Below the pieces are notes generated by a model. That model was not told the origin of the DNA. It did no database searches and saw only the letters and a list, made by a program, of their open reading frames with translations. From an uncultured bacterium (GTDB lineage: Bacteria > Bacillota > Clostridia > Lachnospirales > Lachnospiraceae), in the NCBI GenBank assembly GCA_945828315.1, contig CALZQA010000003.1, forward strand, positions 1 through 64,000: DNA of 64,000 nt, given 5' to 3'. Shown here piece by piece: positions 51,627 to 60,811 of this stretch. Position 1 is the first letter of the stretch; each line of letters begins with the position of its first letter. Position numbers and translations under genes: made by a program.

Positions 51627-52570
51627 CGTAGTCCTCTTTTCTCTATTTCTCCCAACATGTATTTTAAAATTTTTTCATCGTCATAATCAAAGGCAGATTT
51701 ATCCACCCAGATCACATCCCGCTCCCGCCGAAACCAGGTCAGCTGACGTTTGGCAAAATGGCGGGTATCTCTCTTGATGATATAAACCGCCTCATCCAGT
51801 GAACACTCACCGTCCAGATACGCTAAAAGTTCCTTGTAACCTAGTCCCTGCATGGAGACCATGTCCCGCGTATAACCCATCTGCTTCAGTGTCTTTACTT
51901 CCTCCAGCAGGCCCTGCTCCATCATGGCATCCACCCGGGCATCGATACGGGCATAGAGATTTTCACGCTTGTCCGTCAACACAAAATATGCAAATCCGTA
52001 AGGCGATCTTTTTGCCCGCTCCGTGGCATTATGTTCTGAGATCGGCGTTCCGGTCTTTTCGTAATATTCCAGTGCGCGGATCACACGCTTGATATTGTTG
52101 GCATGAATGTCTTCGGCAGACTGCGGATCTACGGAGCGCAGCATCTCATGCAGCGCCTCCGCCCCCTGCTCCTTTGCCAGTCTTTCATATTTTTTACGCA
52201 GCTCTGTATCTGCGTCTTCCGTTGTAAAATCAATATCGTAGAGCAGCGCCTGAATATAAAAGCCGGTGCCGCCGACAACCAGCGGCAGCTTGTTCTTCGC
52301 CCACAGCCGCTCCATTGCAGCTTTTGCATCCTGCTGAAACCGCACGACGTGAAACTCCTCATCCGGCTCATACACATCGACCAGTGCATGTTCCACACCC
52401 TGCATCTCCTCCGGCATGATCTTTGCGGAACCGATATCCATATGTTTATATACCTGCATGGAATCTGCCGAAATGATACCGGTGTCAAGGGCTTTTGCAA
52501 GCGCAATGGACAGCGCGGTCTTTCCCACTGCTGTCGGTCCGGTCAATACGACAACATTTTTTTCACTCAT
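51623..52570 (-). CDS. miaA: tRNA dimethylallyltransferase MiaA
   Basis: MiaA attaches a dimethylallyl group to A37 of tRNAs reading UNN codons. The 315-residue protein has the P-loop GPTAVGKTALSIALA, the DSMQVYKHMDIGSAK motif and the VGGTGFYIQALLYDI segment. The track start at 52609 lies in mutL; the ATG at 52570 begins the conserved N-terminus five bases after the mutL stop. The Shine-Dalgarno sequence is poor, so translational coupling to mutL is likely. Hfq, often next in Firmicutes, is absent. Confidence 0.95.
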   Translation of the reverse strand: MSEKNVVVLTGPTAVGKTALSIALAKALDTGIISADSMQVYKHMDIGSAKIMPEEMQGVEHALVDVYEPDEEFHVVRFQQDAKAAMERLWAKNKLPLVVGGTGFYIQALLYDIDFTTEDADTELRKKYERLAKEQGAEALHEMLRSVDPQSAEDIHANNIKRVIRALEYYEKTGTPISEHNATERAKRSPYGFAYFVLTDKRENLYARIDARVDAMMEQGLLEEVKTLKQMGYTRDMVSMQGLGYKELLAYLDGECSLDEAVYIIKRDTRHFAKRQLTWFRRERDVIWVDKSAFDYDDEKILKYMLGEIEKRGLR

Positions 52571-52574
52571 AACT

Positions 52575-54524
52575 TTATAGAACCCTCTTGAATTTCTTTT
52601 CGATTTCATATTTACTCATAGAGATCATCGTTGGTCTGCCATGAGGACAATGATACGGATTATCCAGCGAAAGAAGCTCACAGATCAGCTCTTCCATCTC
52701 TGTACGGCTGATGCGCTGGTTTCCCTTGATGGCCGCTTTGCAGGAAGCTGTCGCCACCTTGTTCCAGATCATTTCCGTGGTAGCCCTGCCGCTTCCGGTC
52801 TCCGTGACCATATCATCCAGTAGTTCAAAGAATAACTGCTTTGCATCCAGATGATACAGATTATCGGGAACGGCAACGATCGCATACTCATTTCCGCCAA
52901 ATTCATCGATCTCAAAGCCGAGCTTCTGAAGCTCCTCCAGATTATTCTTCAGCGCATTCTGCTCCTGCATCGTGAGGCTCAATATGATCGGTGGGCTCAA
53001 CTGTTGTGAAGTATAGTCGCGGTTTGCAAATGTTTTCATGTTCCGCTCAAAGAGCACCTTCTCATGTGCAGCATGCTGGTCAATGATGAACAGCTTATCT
53101 TCCACCTCAGTGAGCCAGTAGGTCTCAAACAGCTGCCCGATGATGCGGATGTTGGACTTTTTTACCTCCTCGATGAAATTCGTCTGATAGCCGTTCTCCT
53201 CGCGGAAGACCTCAGTCATCTCCAACTGACTTGGCGTCTGTTCTGTCATTGGAGTGCGCTGTTGCTCCCCTACCGGCTTTGATACTTCCCGCCCGGTTTC
53301 CGGCATCGGAGCCTTCTGCAGTGACCGCGGGGCGTATTTCAGTTCATAGGGACTATCTGTCCGGACCGATGCCCGGATCTGTTCCTTCTTTGCTTCACTG
53401 ACCGGACGGTCGTAATGCGTCATTTGTGACAGGCGACTGCGCTCAAAGGGCTGCGGAACTGCCTCCTTCGCTGTCGGTTTTTCTTCATTTTTCACCGGTT
53501 TCACATCTGCGCCCACAGACACTTCCGGGATCAGGTCTCTTCCCTGCAATACGGCACGCAGCAGCTCCACCAGATCTGCATAGAGTATTTCTCCGTTGGA
53601 AAAACGTACTTCCATCTTAGTCGGATGCACATTGACATCCAGAAGTTCTTCGTCCATCGTGATGTAAAGCACGGTAAAGGGATACTGATGGTTCATCAGA
53701 TAGGGCTTATATGCTTCCTCAATCGCCTTTGCCACCACATTGCTCTTCATATATCTTCCGTTGATATAATAGTTTTCAAAATTTCGATTGCCTCTGGAGA
53801 TCAACGGCTTTCCGATAAATCCGGACACGTGGATACCATCTTTCTCCCCGTCAATTTCCAACAGATTTGCCGCGATCTCTTTTCCGTAAATATGATAGAT
53901 GATGTCCTTGCGGTTGCAGTTTCCGGAGGTATGCAGCTTCGGCTGATTATTCACGATGAGCTGAAAGGAGATCTCCGGATGAGAAAGCGCCAGACGTTCC
54001 ATGATCGTTGCCACATAGCCGCCCTCCGTCTGTGCCGACTTTAAAAATTTTCGGCGCACCGGCGTGTTGAAAAAGAGATTGCGCACAAGAAAGGTTGTTC
54101 CCTCCGGTGCACCGATCTCCTCAAATGCTTTTTCTTTGGAGCCTTCGATCAGATAACGCACGCCGGTCAGTGCACCCCTCGGGCGCGTGATCAGCTCTAC
54201 CTGTGCCACCGCGCTGATACTGGCAAGGGCCTCGCCGCGAAAACCAAGAGATTTTACGCAGAGCAGATCTTCCATGGAACGGATCTTACTGGTGGAATGG
54301 CGCAGAAATGCCAGCCGCACCTGTTCCTTTTCGATCCCGCAGCCATTGTCCGTGATACGGAGAAACGTTGTTCCGCCCTCCTTGATCTCGACGGTGATAA
54401 AGGTCGCTTTCGCGTCGATGGCATTCTCCACAAGCTCCTTGACGACTGAGGAGGGACGCTCCACCACCTCACCTGCAGCTATTTTTTCTATTGTTGCCTC
54501 ATCGAGTAACTGAATATCAGGCAT
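52575..54524 (-). CDS. mutL: DNA mismatch-repair protein MutL
   Basis: MutL coordinates mismatch repair. The 649-residue protein has the GHKL ATPase N-terminus (ENAIDAKATFITVEI, ITDNGCGI, LGFRGEALASISAV, NLFFNTPVRRKFLK), a long variable linker and a C-terminal endonuclease domain with the metal motif DQHAAHEKVLFE (the DQHA-x2-E-x4-E pattern). It is therefore the nicking type found in bacteria without MutH. It follows mutS after 52 nt. Confidence 0.97.
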   Translation of the reverse strand: MPDIQLLDEATIEKIAAGEVVERPSSVVKELVENAIDAKATFITVEIKEGGTTFLRITDNGCGIEKEQVRLAFLRHSTSKIRSMEDLLCVKSLGFRGEALASISAVAQVELITRPRGALTGVRYLIEGSKEKAFEEIGAPEGTTFLVRNLFFNTPVRRKFLKSAQTEGGYVATIMERLALSHPEISFQLIVNNQPKLHTSGNCNRKDIIYHIYGKEIAANLLEIDGEKDGIHVSGFIGKPLISRGNRNFENYYINGRYMKSNVVAKAIEEAYKPYLMNHQYPFTVLYITMDEELLDVNVHPTKMEVRFSNGEILYADLVELLRAVLQGRDLIPEVSVGADVKPVKNEEKPTAKEAVPQPFERSRLSQMTHYDRPVSEAKKEQIRASVRTDSPYELKYAPRSLQKAPMPETGREVSKPVGEQQRTPMTEQTPSQLEMTEVFREENGYQTNFIEEVKKSNIRIIGQLFETYWLTEVEDKLFIIDQHAAHEKVLFERNMKTFANRDYTSQQLSPPIILSLTMQEQNALKNNLEELQKLGFEIDEFGGNEYAIVAVPDNLYHLDAKQLFFELLDDMVTETGSGRATTEMIWNKVATASCKAAIKGNQRISRTEMEELICELLSLDNPYHCPHGRPTMISMSKYEIEKKFKRVL

Positions 54525-54576
54525 ATCTGGTCTCCTTTTTTATGATTATCGATGATAACTGTTCCACATGCGTTTC

Positions 54577-57219
54577 TTACCATCGATTTTTCAACTTACC
54601 CTGTAGTTCATACAACTTGTTGAGTGCTTCGATGGGCGTATAGTTACCAAGATCCAGTTCCTTTAATTCCCTGAGTATCTCATCATCATCAACGGTGTCA
54701 AACAGTGAGATCTGGTTTTTATCGACCTCATCCAGTTTTTTTACTTTCTGATGTGTGCGTTTTTCCGGTGCCAGGCTTTCCACACCGGATGTGATATTGT
54801 TATCGATCAGTTCCTGACAGATCTCCTTTGCACGGTTGATGACGGAATCCGGCACACCTGCCAGCTTCGCCACCTGAATACCGTAGCTGCGGTCTGCGCC
54901 GCCTTTGACGATCTTTCGCAGAAAAACGATGTCATCCCCCTTCTCCTTGACGGCAATACAATAATTGTTTACATTGTCCAGCTTGCCCTCCAGCTCTGTC
55001 AGCTCGTGGTAATGCGTGGCAAATAATGTCTTTGCCCCCAAAAGTCTGGGATTGCTGATATGCTCGACCACCGCCCACGCGATAGACAATCCGTCAAAGG
55101 TGGATGTTCCGCGGCCAATCTCATCGAGGATCAGCAGACTGTTTGACGTGGCGTTGCGCAGAATATTCGCCACCTCGTTCATTTCCACCATGAAGGTACT
55201 CTGCCCGCTGGCCAGATCATCACTTGCACCCACACGCGTAAAAATACGGTCTACCAGACCAATCTTTGCCTGGGAAGCAGGAACGAAACTGCCGATCTGC
55301 GCCATGAGAACAATGAGCGCCGTCTGACGCATATAGGTGGACTTTCCCGCCATGTTGGGACCGGTAATGATCGAGATCCTGTTTTTCCCGTTATCCAGAT
55401 AGGTGTCATTGGGGATGAACATATCGTTGCTAATCATCTTTTCCACCACCGGATGACGACCGTCGCGGATGTCGATCAGACCGTTGTCATTGAGCTTCGG
55501 CCTGCAGTAGTGATTGCTGTCTGCCACCTTTGCCAGCGACAGGAGCACATCCAGCCCCGCAACGGCTTTCGCCGTCTTCTGAATGCGGGCCACTTCACCG
55601 GTGATCTTTTCACGGAGTTCACGAAATAGTTCGTACTCCAGCTGTACCAGCTTATCCTCTGCACCAAGGATCGTCTCCTCCAGTTCCTTCAGCTCCGGTG
55701 TGATGTAGCGCTCCGCGTTAGTCAGCGTCTGTTTCCTGGTATAGTAATCCGGTACCAGATCCTTGTAGGAATTCGTGACCTCCAGATAGTAGCCGAACAC
55801 CTTGTTATATTTGATGCGCAGGTTTTTGATGCCGGTCTTTTCCCGTTCCGAGCTTTCGATCTGGGCCAGCCAGCTTTTGCCGTCCGTCTTGGCAGCACGC
55901 AGCTTGTCTACTTCCTCAAAATAACCGTCCTTGATGATCCCGCCGTCATGCACGGTGATAGGAGGATCGTCAATGATCGCATCATTGATCCACTGATAAA
56001 TATCCTCAAGAGGATCCATCTCGGTCAAAAGTTTTGTGAGCGCATCCGAATGAAACTCCGAAAGTACCATACGGATCGCGGGAAGCATCTGCAGTGAACC
56101 TCGAAAAGCGATCAAATCTCGCGGATTAGCCGTCTGATAACTGATACGTGTGATCAGTCGTTCCAGATCATAGACGGGATTTAAATATTCACTCATCTCC
56201 TCCCGGCTTATCAGATTGTTGTTCAATTCATCGATCGCATCGTAACGCGCCTCAATCTCACTGCGATTGATCAACGGCTGCTCTACATAGGAACGCAAAA
56301 GTCTCGCACCCATCGCCGTCTTTGTCTTGTCCAGCACCCACAGCAGGGAACCCTTTTTATTCTTTTCACGCATCGTTTCTACCAGCTCCAGATTACGTCT
56401 GGTAGCGGAATCCAGTACCATAAAGGTACTGGTGGAATAGGGATGAATGCTTGTCATGTTCTCCAACCCGTTCATCTGGGTCTCATACAGATATTTCAGC
56501 AGCGCCCCGGAGGCCAGCGTACCGGACAGATAATCTGCCAGTCCGAGCCCGTCCAGCTGCCTGACATGAAAATGACCGAGCAGGGTGTTTTTTGCGGTGT
56601 CATCTGTGAAATACCAGGAATCCAATGCGGTCACCGCAATATGCATACGGTTTCTCAGATTCTCAATATCAAGGGCACTCAGGAACAGTGCTTCATTGCA
56701 GATGATCTCTGCAGGAGTAAATTTATTGATCTCATCCAAAAGCTTTTGTACAGAATCGATCTCTGTCACAAAAAAGTCTCCGGTAGACACATCTGCCGTG
56801 GACACGCCAAAGACATCCTCATCACAATAGATACACATCAGATAGTTGTTTTTGGTCTCATCCAGAGACTGTACATCCGTATTTGTTCCGGGTGTGACAA
56901 TACGAATGACCTGCCGTTCCACAATTCCCTTTGCAAGCTTCGGATCCTCCATCTGCTCGCAGATAGCCACTTTATAGCCTTTAGACACCAAGCGGTTAAT
57001 ATATGTATCTGCTGCGTGAAAAGGAACACCGCACATGGGCGCTCGCTCCTCCATTCCACACTGTTTTCCGGTCAGTGTCAGCTCCAGTTCTTTGGATACC
57101 GTCAATGCGTCCTCAAAAAACATCTCATAAAAGTCGCCCAGACGATAAAAAAGAATGCAGTCCTTATGCTCCTCTTTTGTTTTTAAATAATGCTGCATCA
57201 TGGGTGAATACTCAGCCAT
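54577..57219 (-). CDS. mutS: DNA mismatch-repair protein MutS
   Basis: MutS recognises base mismatches. The 880-residue protein begins with the mismatch-reading FxE motif (YRLGDFYEMFFEDA) and has the connector and lever domains, then the ABC-type ATPase with ITGPNMAGKSTYMRQ (Walker A), LLILDEIGRGTSTFDG (Walker B) and a THYHEL histidine switch. A C-terminal tail with a MutL/beta-clamp-type region follows. AGGAGG precedes the ATG. Confidence 0.98.
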   Translation of the reverse strand: MAEYSPMMQHYLKTKEEHKDCILFYRLGDFYEMFFEDALTVSKELELTLTGKQCGMEERAPMCGVPFHAADTYINRLVSKGYKVAICEQMEDPKLAKGIVERQVIRIVTPGTNTDVQSLDETKNNYLMCIYCDEDVFGVSTADVSTGDFFVTEIDSVQKLLDEINKFTPAEIICNEALFLSALDIENLRNRMHIAVTALDSWYFTDDTAKNTLLGHFHVRQLDGLGLADYLSGTLASGALLKYLYETQMNGLENMTSIHPYSTSTFMVLDSATRRNLELVETMREKNKKGSLLWVLDKTKTAMGARLLRSYVEQPLINRSEIEARYDAIDELNNNLISREEMSEYLNPVYDLERLITRISYQTANPRDLIAFRGSLQMLPAIRMVLSEFHSDALTKLLTEMDPLEDIYQWINDAIIDDPPITVHDGGIIKDGYFEEVDKLRAAKTDGKSWLAQIESSEREKTGIKNLRIKYNKVFGYYLEVTNSYKDLVPDYYTRKQTLTNAERYITPELKELEETILGAEDKLVQLEYELFRELREKITGEVARIQKTAKAVAGLDVLLSLAKVADSNHYCRPKLNDNGLIDIRDGRHPVVEKMISNDMFIPNDTYLDNGKNRISIITGPNMAGKSTYMRQTALIVLMAQIGSFVPASQAKIGLVDRIFTRVGASDDLASGQSTFMVEMNEVANILRNATSNSLLILDEIGRGTSTFDGLSIAWAVVEHISNPRLLGAKTLFATHYHELTELEGKLDNVNNYCIAVKEKGDDIVFLRKIVKGGADRSYGIQVAKLAGVPDSVINRAKEICQELIDNNITSGVESLAPEKRTHQKVKKLDEVDKNQISLFDTVDDDEILRELKELDLGNYTPIEALNKLYELQGKLKNRW

Positions 57220-57276
57220 AATGATCGTTCCTCCTGTTTCGGCAGTCTCAGCAGAAAATGCCTCGACCTGATTGAT

Positions 57277-58878
57277 TTATAATGGTCTGTACTTTGCGGC
57301 GATCGCCTCTGCCACTTTGATGCCGTCCATCGCCGCTGAAGTGATGCCGCCTGCGTAACCGGCACCTTCCCCGCAGGGGTAAACGCCTTTCCAGTTACTT
57401 TCGTATTGCTCATTACGCAGGATACGAAGAGGCGAAGATGTACGACTCTCCACACCGGAGAGGATCGCATCACTCCGGTCAAAGCCGTGCAGACGCATTC
57501 CGAATTGTTCCATTCCAGCAATAAAACAACGGTTCATCTCCGGTGTCAAAAGCTCGTGCAGCGCACCGAACGTAACTTCCCCTCTCACACAGCTTGCAAA
57601 ATCACCATAACATGATGAACAACGTTTTTCCTTAAAATCACCATATAGCTGCTGCGGGATCTTACCGCTGCCAAGCTTATATGCCTTCTCTTCCAGCGCT
57701 CTCTGAAAAGCCACTCCAGCTAACGCACTGTCATTCGGGAAATCTGCAGGTGTCACGGACACGATGATCGCAGAATTCGCATTTGCGCTGTCGCGGAGGT
57801 AATAACTCATGCCGTTGACGGCCAGATGTCCCTCCTCGGAAGAGGCATTCACCACGTAACCGCCCGGACACATACAAAAGGAATACACGCCCCGCTGATC
57901 CGGAAAATTTGCCGTCACTTTATAAGGAGCCACCGGCAGATGCGTCAGATCTGCACCTGCTCCGTACTGGCTCTCATTGATCATCGCCTGCGGATGCTCC
58001 ACACGAAAACCGACAGCAAAGGCTTTCGGCTCCATGACAAATCCCTGTCTCTGCAACAGTTCAAAAGTATCTCTTGCTGAATGGCCCAGTGCGAGCACTG
58101 CCACCGATGTCTCAATCTGTCTTTCACCATGCACGCCGCTGACCGTCAGCCCCTTCAGACTACCGTTCTCGATCCGAAGATCGCTCATCCTGCTCTCGAA
58201 TAAAAATTTTCCTCCGAGACGAAGGATCTCTTCTCGCATATTGCGGATCACGCCAGTGAGGATATCTGTGCCGATGTGTGGCTTGCTTTCATACAGAATT
58301 TCAGAAGGTGCGCCGAACTTACAGAATATTTCAAGCACATGCCTGCCGCGTCCCACCGGATCTTTGACCATTGTATTGAGCTTGCCGTCGGAGAAAGTTC
58401 CTGCGCCTCCCTCTCCGAACTGTACGTTCGAGGAGGGGTCCAGTACACCGTTTTCCCAAAATTTTTCAACATCCTTTGTGCGATCTTCCACGCGTTTTCC
58501 GCGTTCCAGAATGATCGGACGATAGCCGTGCAACGCCAGTTCATAGGCGCAGAACAGTCCCGCCGGACCTGCGCCGACGATCACAGGCGGCGCATCCAGC
58601 GACATCACACCGGGTTTCGGAAAATGGTAGCGCATCCGCTGTACAAGCCGGATATTTGTCTTGCGAAGTCTTTTTACGATCTTTCCTTCTCCTGACATGG
58701 AAACATCTACCGTATAAACATAATTGAGCTGTGGTTTTTTTCTCGCATCCACAGAACGTTTTATGATCTCATAGGTAAATTTCTGATCTGCCGAAAGCCC
58801 CAGCACATGCCGGATCTTATTTTCAATTGTATAGTGATCATGCTCCAAAGGAAGCTTTAACTGTTGAATCCGTATCAT
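57277..58878 (-). CDS. FAD-dependent protein, COG2509-type
   Basis: This 533-residue flavoprotein has a small N-terminal domain (LKLPLEHDHYTIENKIRHVL) and a central FAD-binding Rossmann fold (PVIVGAGPAGLFCAYELALHG), followed by QFGEGGAGTFSDGKLNT, GFRVEHPQAMIN, VYSFCMCPGGYVV and PCGEGAGYAGGITSAAMDGI. The family is widespread in Firmicutes and has no agreed function. The ATG at 58878 gives an ATGA overlap with the upstream FAD gene; the longer track ORF reads back into that gene and is rejected. Confidence 0.88.
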   Translation of the reverse strand: MIRIQQLKLPLEHDHYTIENKIRHVLGLSADQKFTYEIIKRSVDARKKPQLNYVYTVDVSMSGEGKIVKRLRKTNIRLVQRMRYHFPKPGVMSLDAPPVIVGAGPAGLFCAYELALHGYRPIILERGKRVEDRTKDVEKFWENGVLDPSSNVQFGEGGAGTFSDGKLNTMVKDPVGRGRHVLEIFCKFGAPSEILYESKPHIGTDILTGVIRNMREEILRLGGKFLFESRMSDLRIENGSLKGLTVSGVHGERQIETSVAVLALGHSARDTFELLQRQGFVMEPKAFAVGFRVEHPQAMINESQYGAGADLTHLPVAPYKVTANFPDQRGVYSFCMCPGGYVVNASSEEGHLAVNGMSYYLRDSANANSAIIVSVTPADFPNDSALAGVAFQRALEEKAYKLGSGKIPQQLYGDFKEKRCSSCYGDFASCVRGEVTFGALHELLTPEMNRCFIAGMEQFGMRLHGFDRSDAILSGVESRTSSPLRILRNEQYESNWKGVYPCGEGAGYAGGITSAAMDGIKVAEAIAAKYRPL

Positions 58879-60281
58879 CTGTTTTCGTCCCTTTGCTCCA
58901 TCCCTGTCCTGTCTTTGTTCATCCGCGTGCCACGCTTCTGACGTTGCAGCGATTCCGCAGCACTCATGCCTGCCAATGCACCGCTGGACCATGCCCACTG
59001 CAGATTAAAACCTCCACAGATACCGTCCACATCCAGCATTTCCCCCGCAAAATAGAGTCCGGGGATCAGTTTCGATTCCATCGTATCTGCTTTCACCTGA
59101 GCCGTGTCCACACCGCCGGCTGTCACCTGTGCCTGTTCAAAAGAACGCGTTGCCACGATCGGGACAGAAAAATGTTTGATCGTTTTCACAAGCCGCTTTA
59201 CCTGCGTCTGTTCCAGTTTTCGGCTCATCTGCGACAAGGGAATATCAGCTTCTTCAAGCAACGCCGCCCCCAGTTTATCTGCAAACAGACCGATCATACA
59301 TTGCTCCATTGTTTTGTTTTCAGCATACACGCTTTCCGTCCGCGCCAGGATCTGTGTAAATGCTTCGTTATCAGAAAGATCCGGCAGAAAATCAAGTTCA
59401 ACAGAAACCTTTTGTCCAAATTTTAATGCATGCGAAGCCAGGTAACTGATCTGGAAAATACAAATACCGGAAATGCCATAATCAGTCAGCTGCAGTTCTC
59501 CCGATTCCCATGCTTTTTCCTCTGCATCTATGTAAATTTTTGCTGAAATTTCTGCACGAATTCCTGCAACTTTTTTAAAAAATGCAAGGTCGGATTGCAA
59601 CGGAACAAGGGCCGGAACTAAATCTTGTATATGATGTCCCAAACGTTCTGCATATAGAAATCCGCTGCCGTCACTGCCTGTCTTTTTGTAAGATTTTCCA
59701 CCGGTCGCAAGGATACATCTGCGGGCTAAGTAGGTACCGCTTTTCGTCTCAATGACAAATTGTCCGTCAGAGCTTCTTGCGACATGCTCATTGTTTTTAC
59801 AGTTTTTTTCCGCTTTGTAAATGGATCTGATGCCGATTTCGCACTCGATGCGAACCCCCAGACGCCCGCATTCCATCAGCAATGCAGCCAAAACGCCCGA
59901 TGCCTGTCCACCGTTTGGATAATAACCACCTCTGCGTTTCACCGCAACGATGCCTAATTCGTTAAAAAAATTTAATGTAGATGTAATATCAAACTTTTTT
60001 ATTGCAGGCAACACAAATGCAGGACAAGTCCCGTGATAATACTGTTCACAAGCGGTCTCGCCCTGCGGTTCATCAAATTTGAATAACGCTTCATTTGTGA
60101 AGTTGCATTTTCCGTTTCCGGTCATCAGCAGCTTTTTTCCCGGACGCTCCATATGCTCCAGGACGAGCACCTGTGCGCCTTGTCTTGCGGCGTGGATCGC
60201 TGCCGTCAGCCCGGCGGCTCCACCACCCACAACGATCACATCCCAGCATCTGTTTGATTGTTGATCAAATCTCTTACTCAT
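58875..60281 (-). CDS. HI0933/BaiN-family flavoprotein
   Basis: This 468-residue protein has the dinucleotide-binding motif VIVVGGGAAGLTAAIHAAR, the family's GKKLLMTGNGKCNFTN stretch, YYPNGGQASGVLAALL and the C-terminal GLYFAGEMLDVDGICGGFNLQWAWSSG motif. This fixes it in the HI0933-like NAD(P)/FAD-dependent family. BaiN, one member, is a bile-acid reductase in Clostridium scindens, but most family members are of unknown function, and I would not infer bile-acid activity here. Confidence 0.88.
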   Translation of the reverse strand: MSKRFDQQSNRCWDVIVVGGGAAGLTAAIHAARQGAQVLVLEHMERPGKKLLMTGNGKCNFTNEALFKFDEPQGETACEQYYHGTCPAFVLPAIKKFDITSTLNFFNELGIVAVKRRGGYYPNGGQASGVLAALLMECGRLGVRIECEIGIRSIYKAEKNCKNNEHVARSSDGQFVIETKSGTYLARRCILATGGKSYKKTGSDGSGFLYAERLGHHIQDLVPALVPLQSDLAFFKKVAGIRAEISAKIYIDAEEKAWESGELQLTDYGISGICIFQISYLASHALKFGQKVSVELDFLPDLSDNEAFTQILARTESVYAENKTMEQCMIGLFADKLGAALLEEADIPLSQMSRKLEQTQVKRLVKTIKHFSVPIVATRSFEQAQVTAGGVDTAQVKADTMESKLIPGLYFAGEMLDVDGICGGFNLQWAWSSGALAGMSAAESLQRQKRGTRMNKDRTGMEQRDENR

Positions 60282-60289
60282 ATTCGTTC

Positions 60290-60751
60290 CTAACTTGAAT
60301 AGTTTTCCAGAAATTCGAGCAGAGCTTCCTCTGACTCAAAATACTTTCCCTCATCAATCTCCTTCTGTACCCGTTCCGGGAGCAGATCATATGCAATTGC
60401 CGTCTCCATATAGAGTGTTCCCGTCTGTGCAGCATATACCTCCAGATAACCATCCGTTACTGCCAGATAATAGGTCGTCTCAGCCGGTGTATTCTGTCCC
60501 GCCAAGGCTTCTCCTTTCGGTGCTGACGGGCTCTGCACGGATGGATCCGGATGCGGTGTGCTGCTGGCCTGCTGAAGCTTTTCTGTCTCATTCTCTGCTA
60601 TTGTTGCCTGTTCCTGTGCCGGATTTAAAGAGGGATCATCTGATTTTTTCCGGTTCTTCATGGAAGTATACACTACAATACATACGGCTGTCAAAAGTAA
60701 TATAGCTAAAATAAAGTATAATCTTGTTTTTATAAATTCATTTTTTCTCAT
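60290..60751 (-). CDS. BofC C-terminal-domain-like single-pass membrane protein
   Basis: This 153-residue protein has one transmembrane segment (LYFILAILLLTAVCIVVY), a Pro/Ser/Gln-rich linker and a C-terminal domain (YYLAVTDGYLEVYAAQTGTLY...LPERVQKEIDEGKYFESEEALLEFLENYSS) that recalls the C-terminal domain of the sporulation protein BofC. The similarity is recognised by eye and is modest. The ATG at 60751 is preferred to the GTG at 60763. It ends 8 nt before the BaiN-like gene start. Function unknown. Confidence 0.68.
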   Translation of the reverse strand: MRKNEFIKTRLYFILAILLLTAVCIVVYTSMKNRKKSDDPSLNPAQEQATIAENETEKLQQASSTPHPDPSVQSPSAPKGEALAGQNTPAETTYYLAVTDGYLEVYAAQTGTLYMETAIAYDLLPERVQKEIDEGKYFESEEALLEFLENYSS

Positions 60752-60811
60752 ATTTATCACCACAGATAGTATGAACAGATCTGTGGAAAAATATGCATGG
60801 AATTCCTTTTT

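Noticed and set aside
56443-57186. 247-residue + strand ORF opposite mutS
   Set aside because: Antisense shadow; the MutS N-terminal motif on the minus strand is unambiguous.
58875-60281. Bile-acid reductase BaiN in a bile-acid pathway
   Set aside because: Only the broad HI0933/BaiN family is supported; no other bai genes are in the window.
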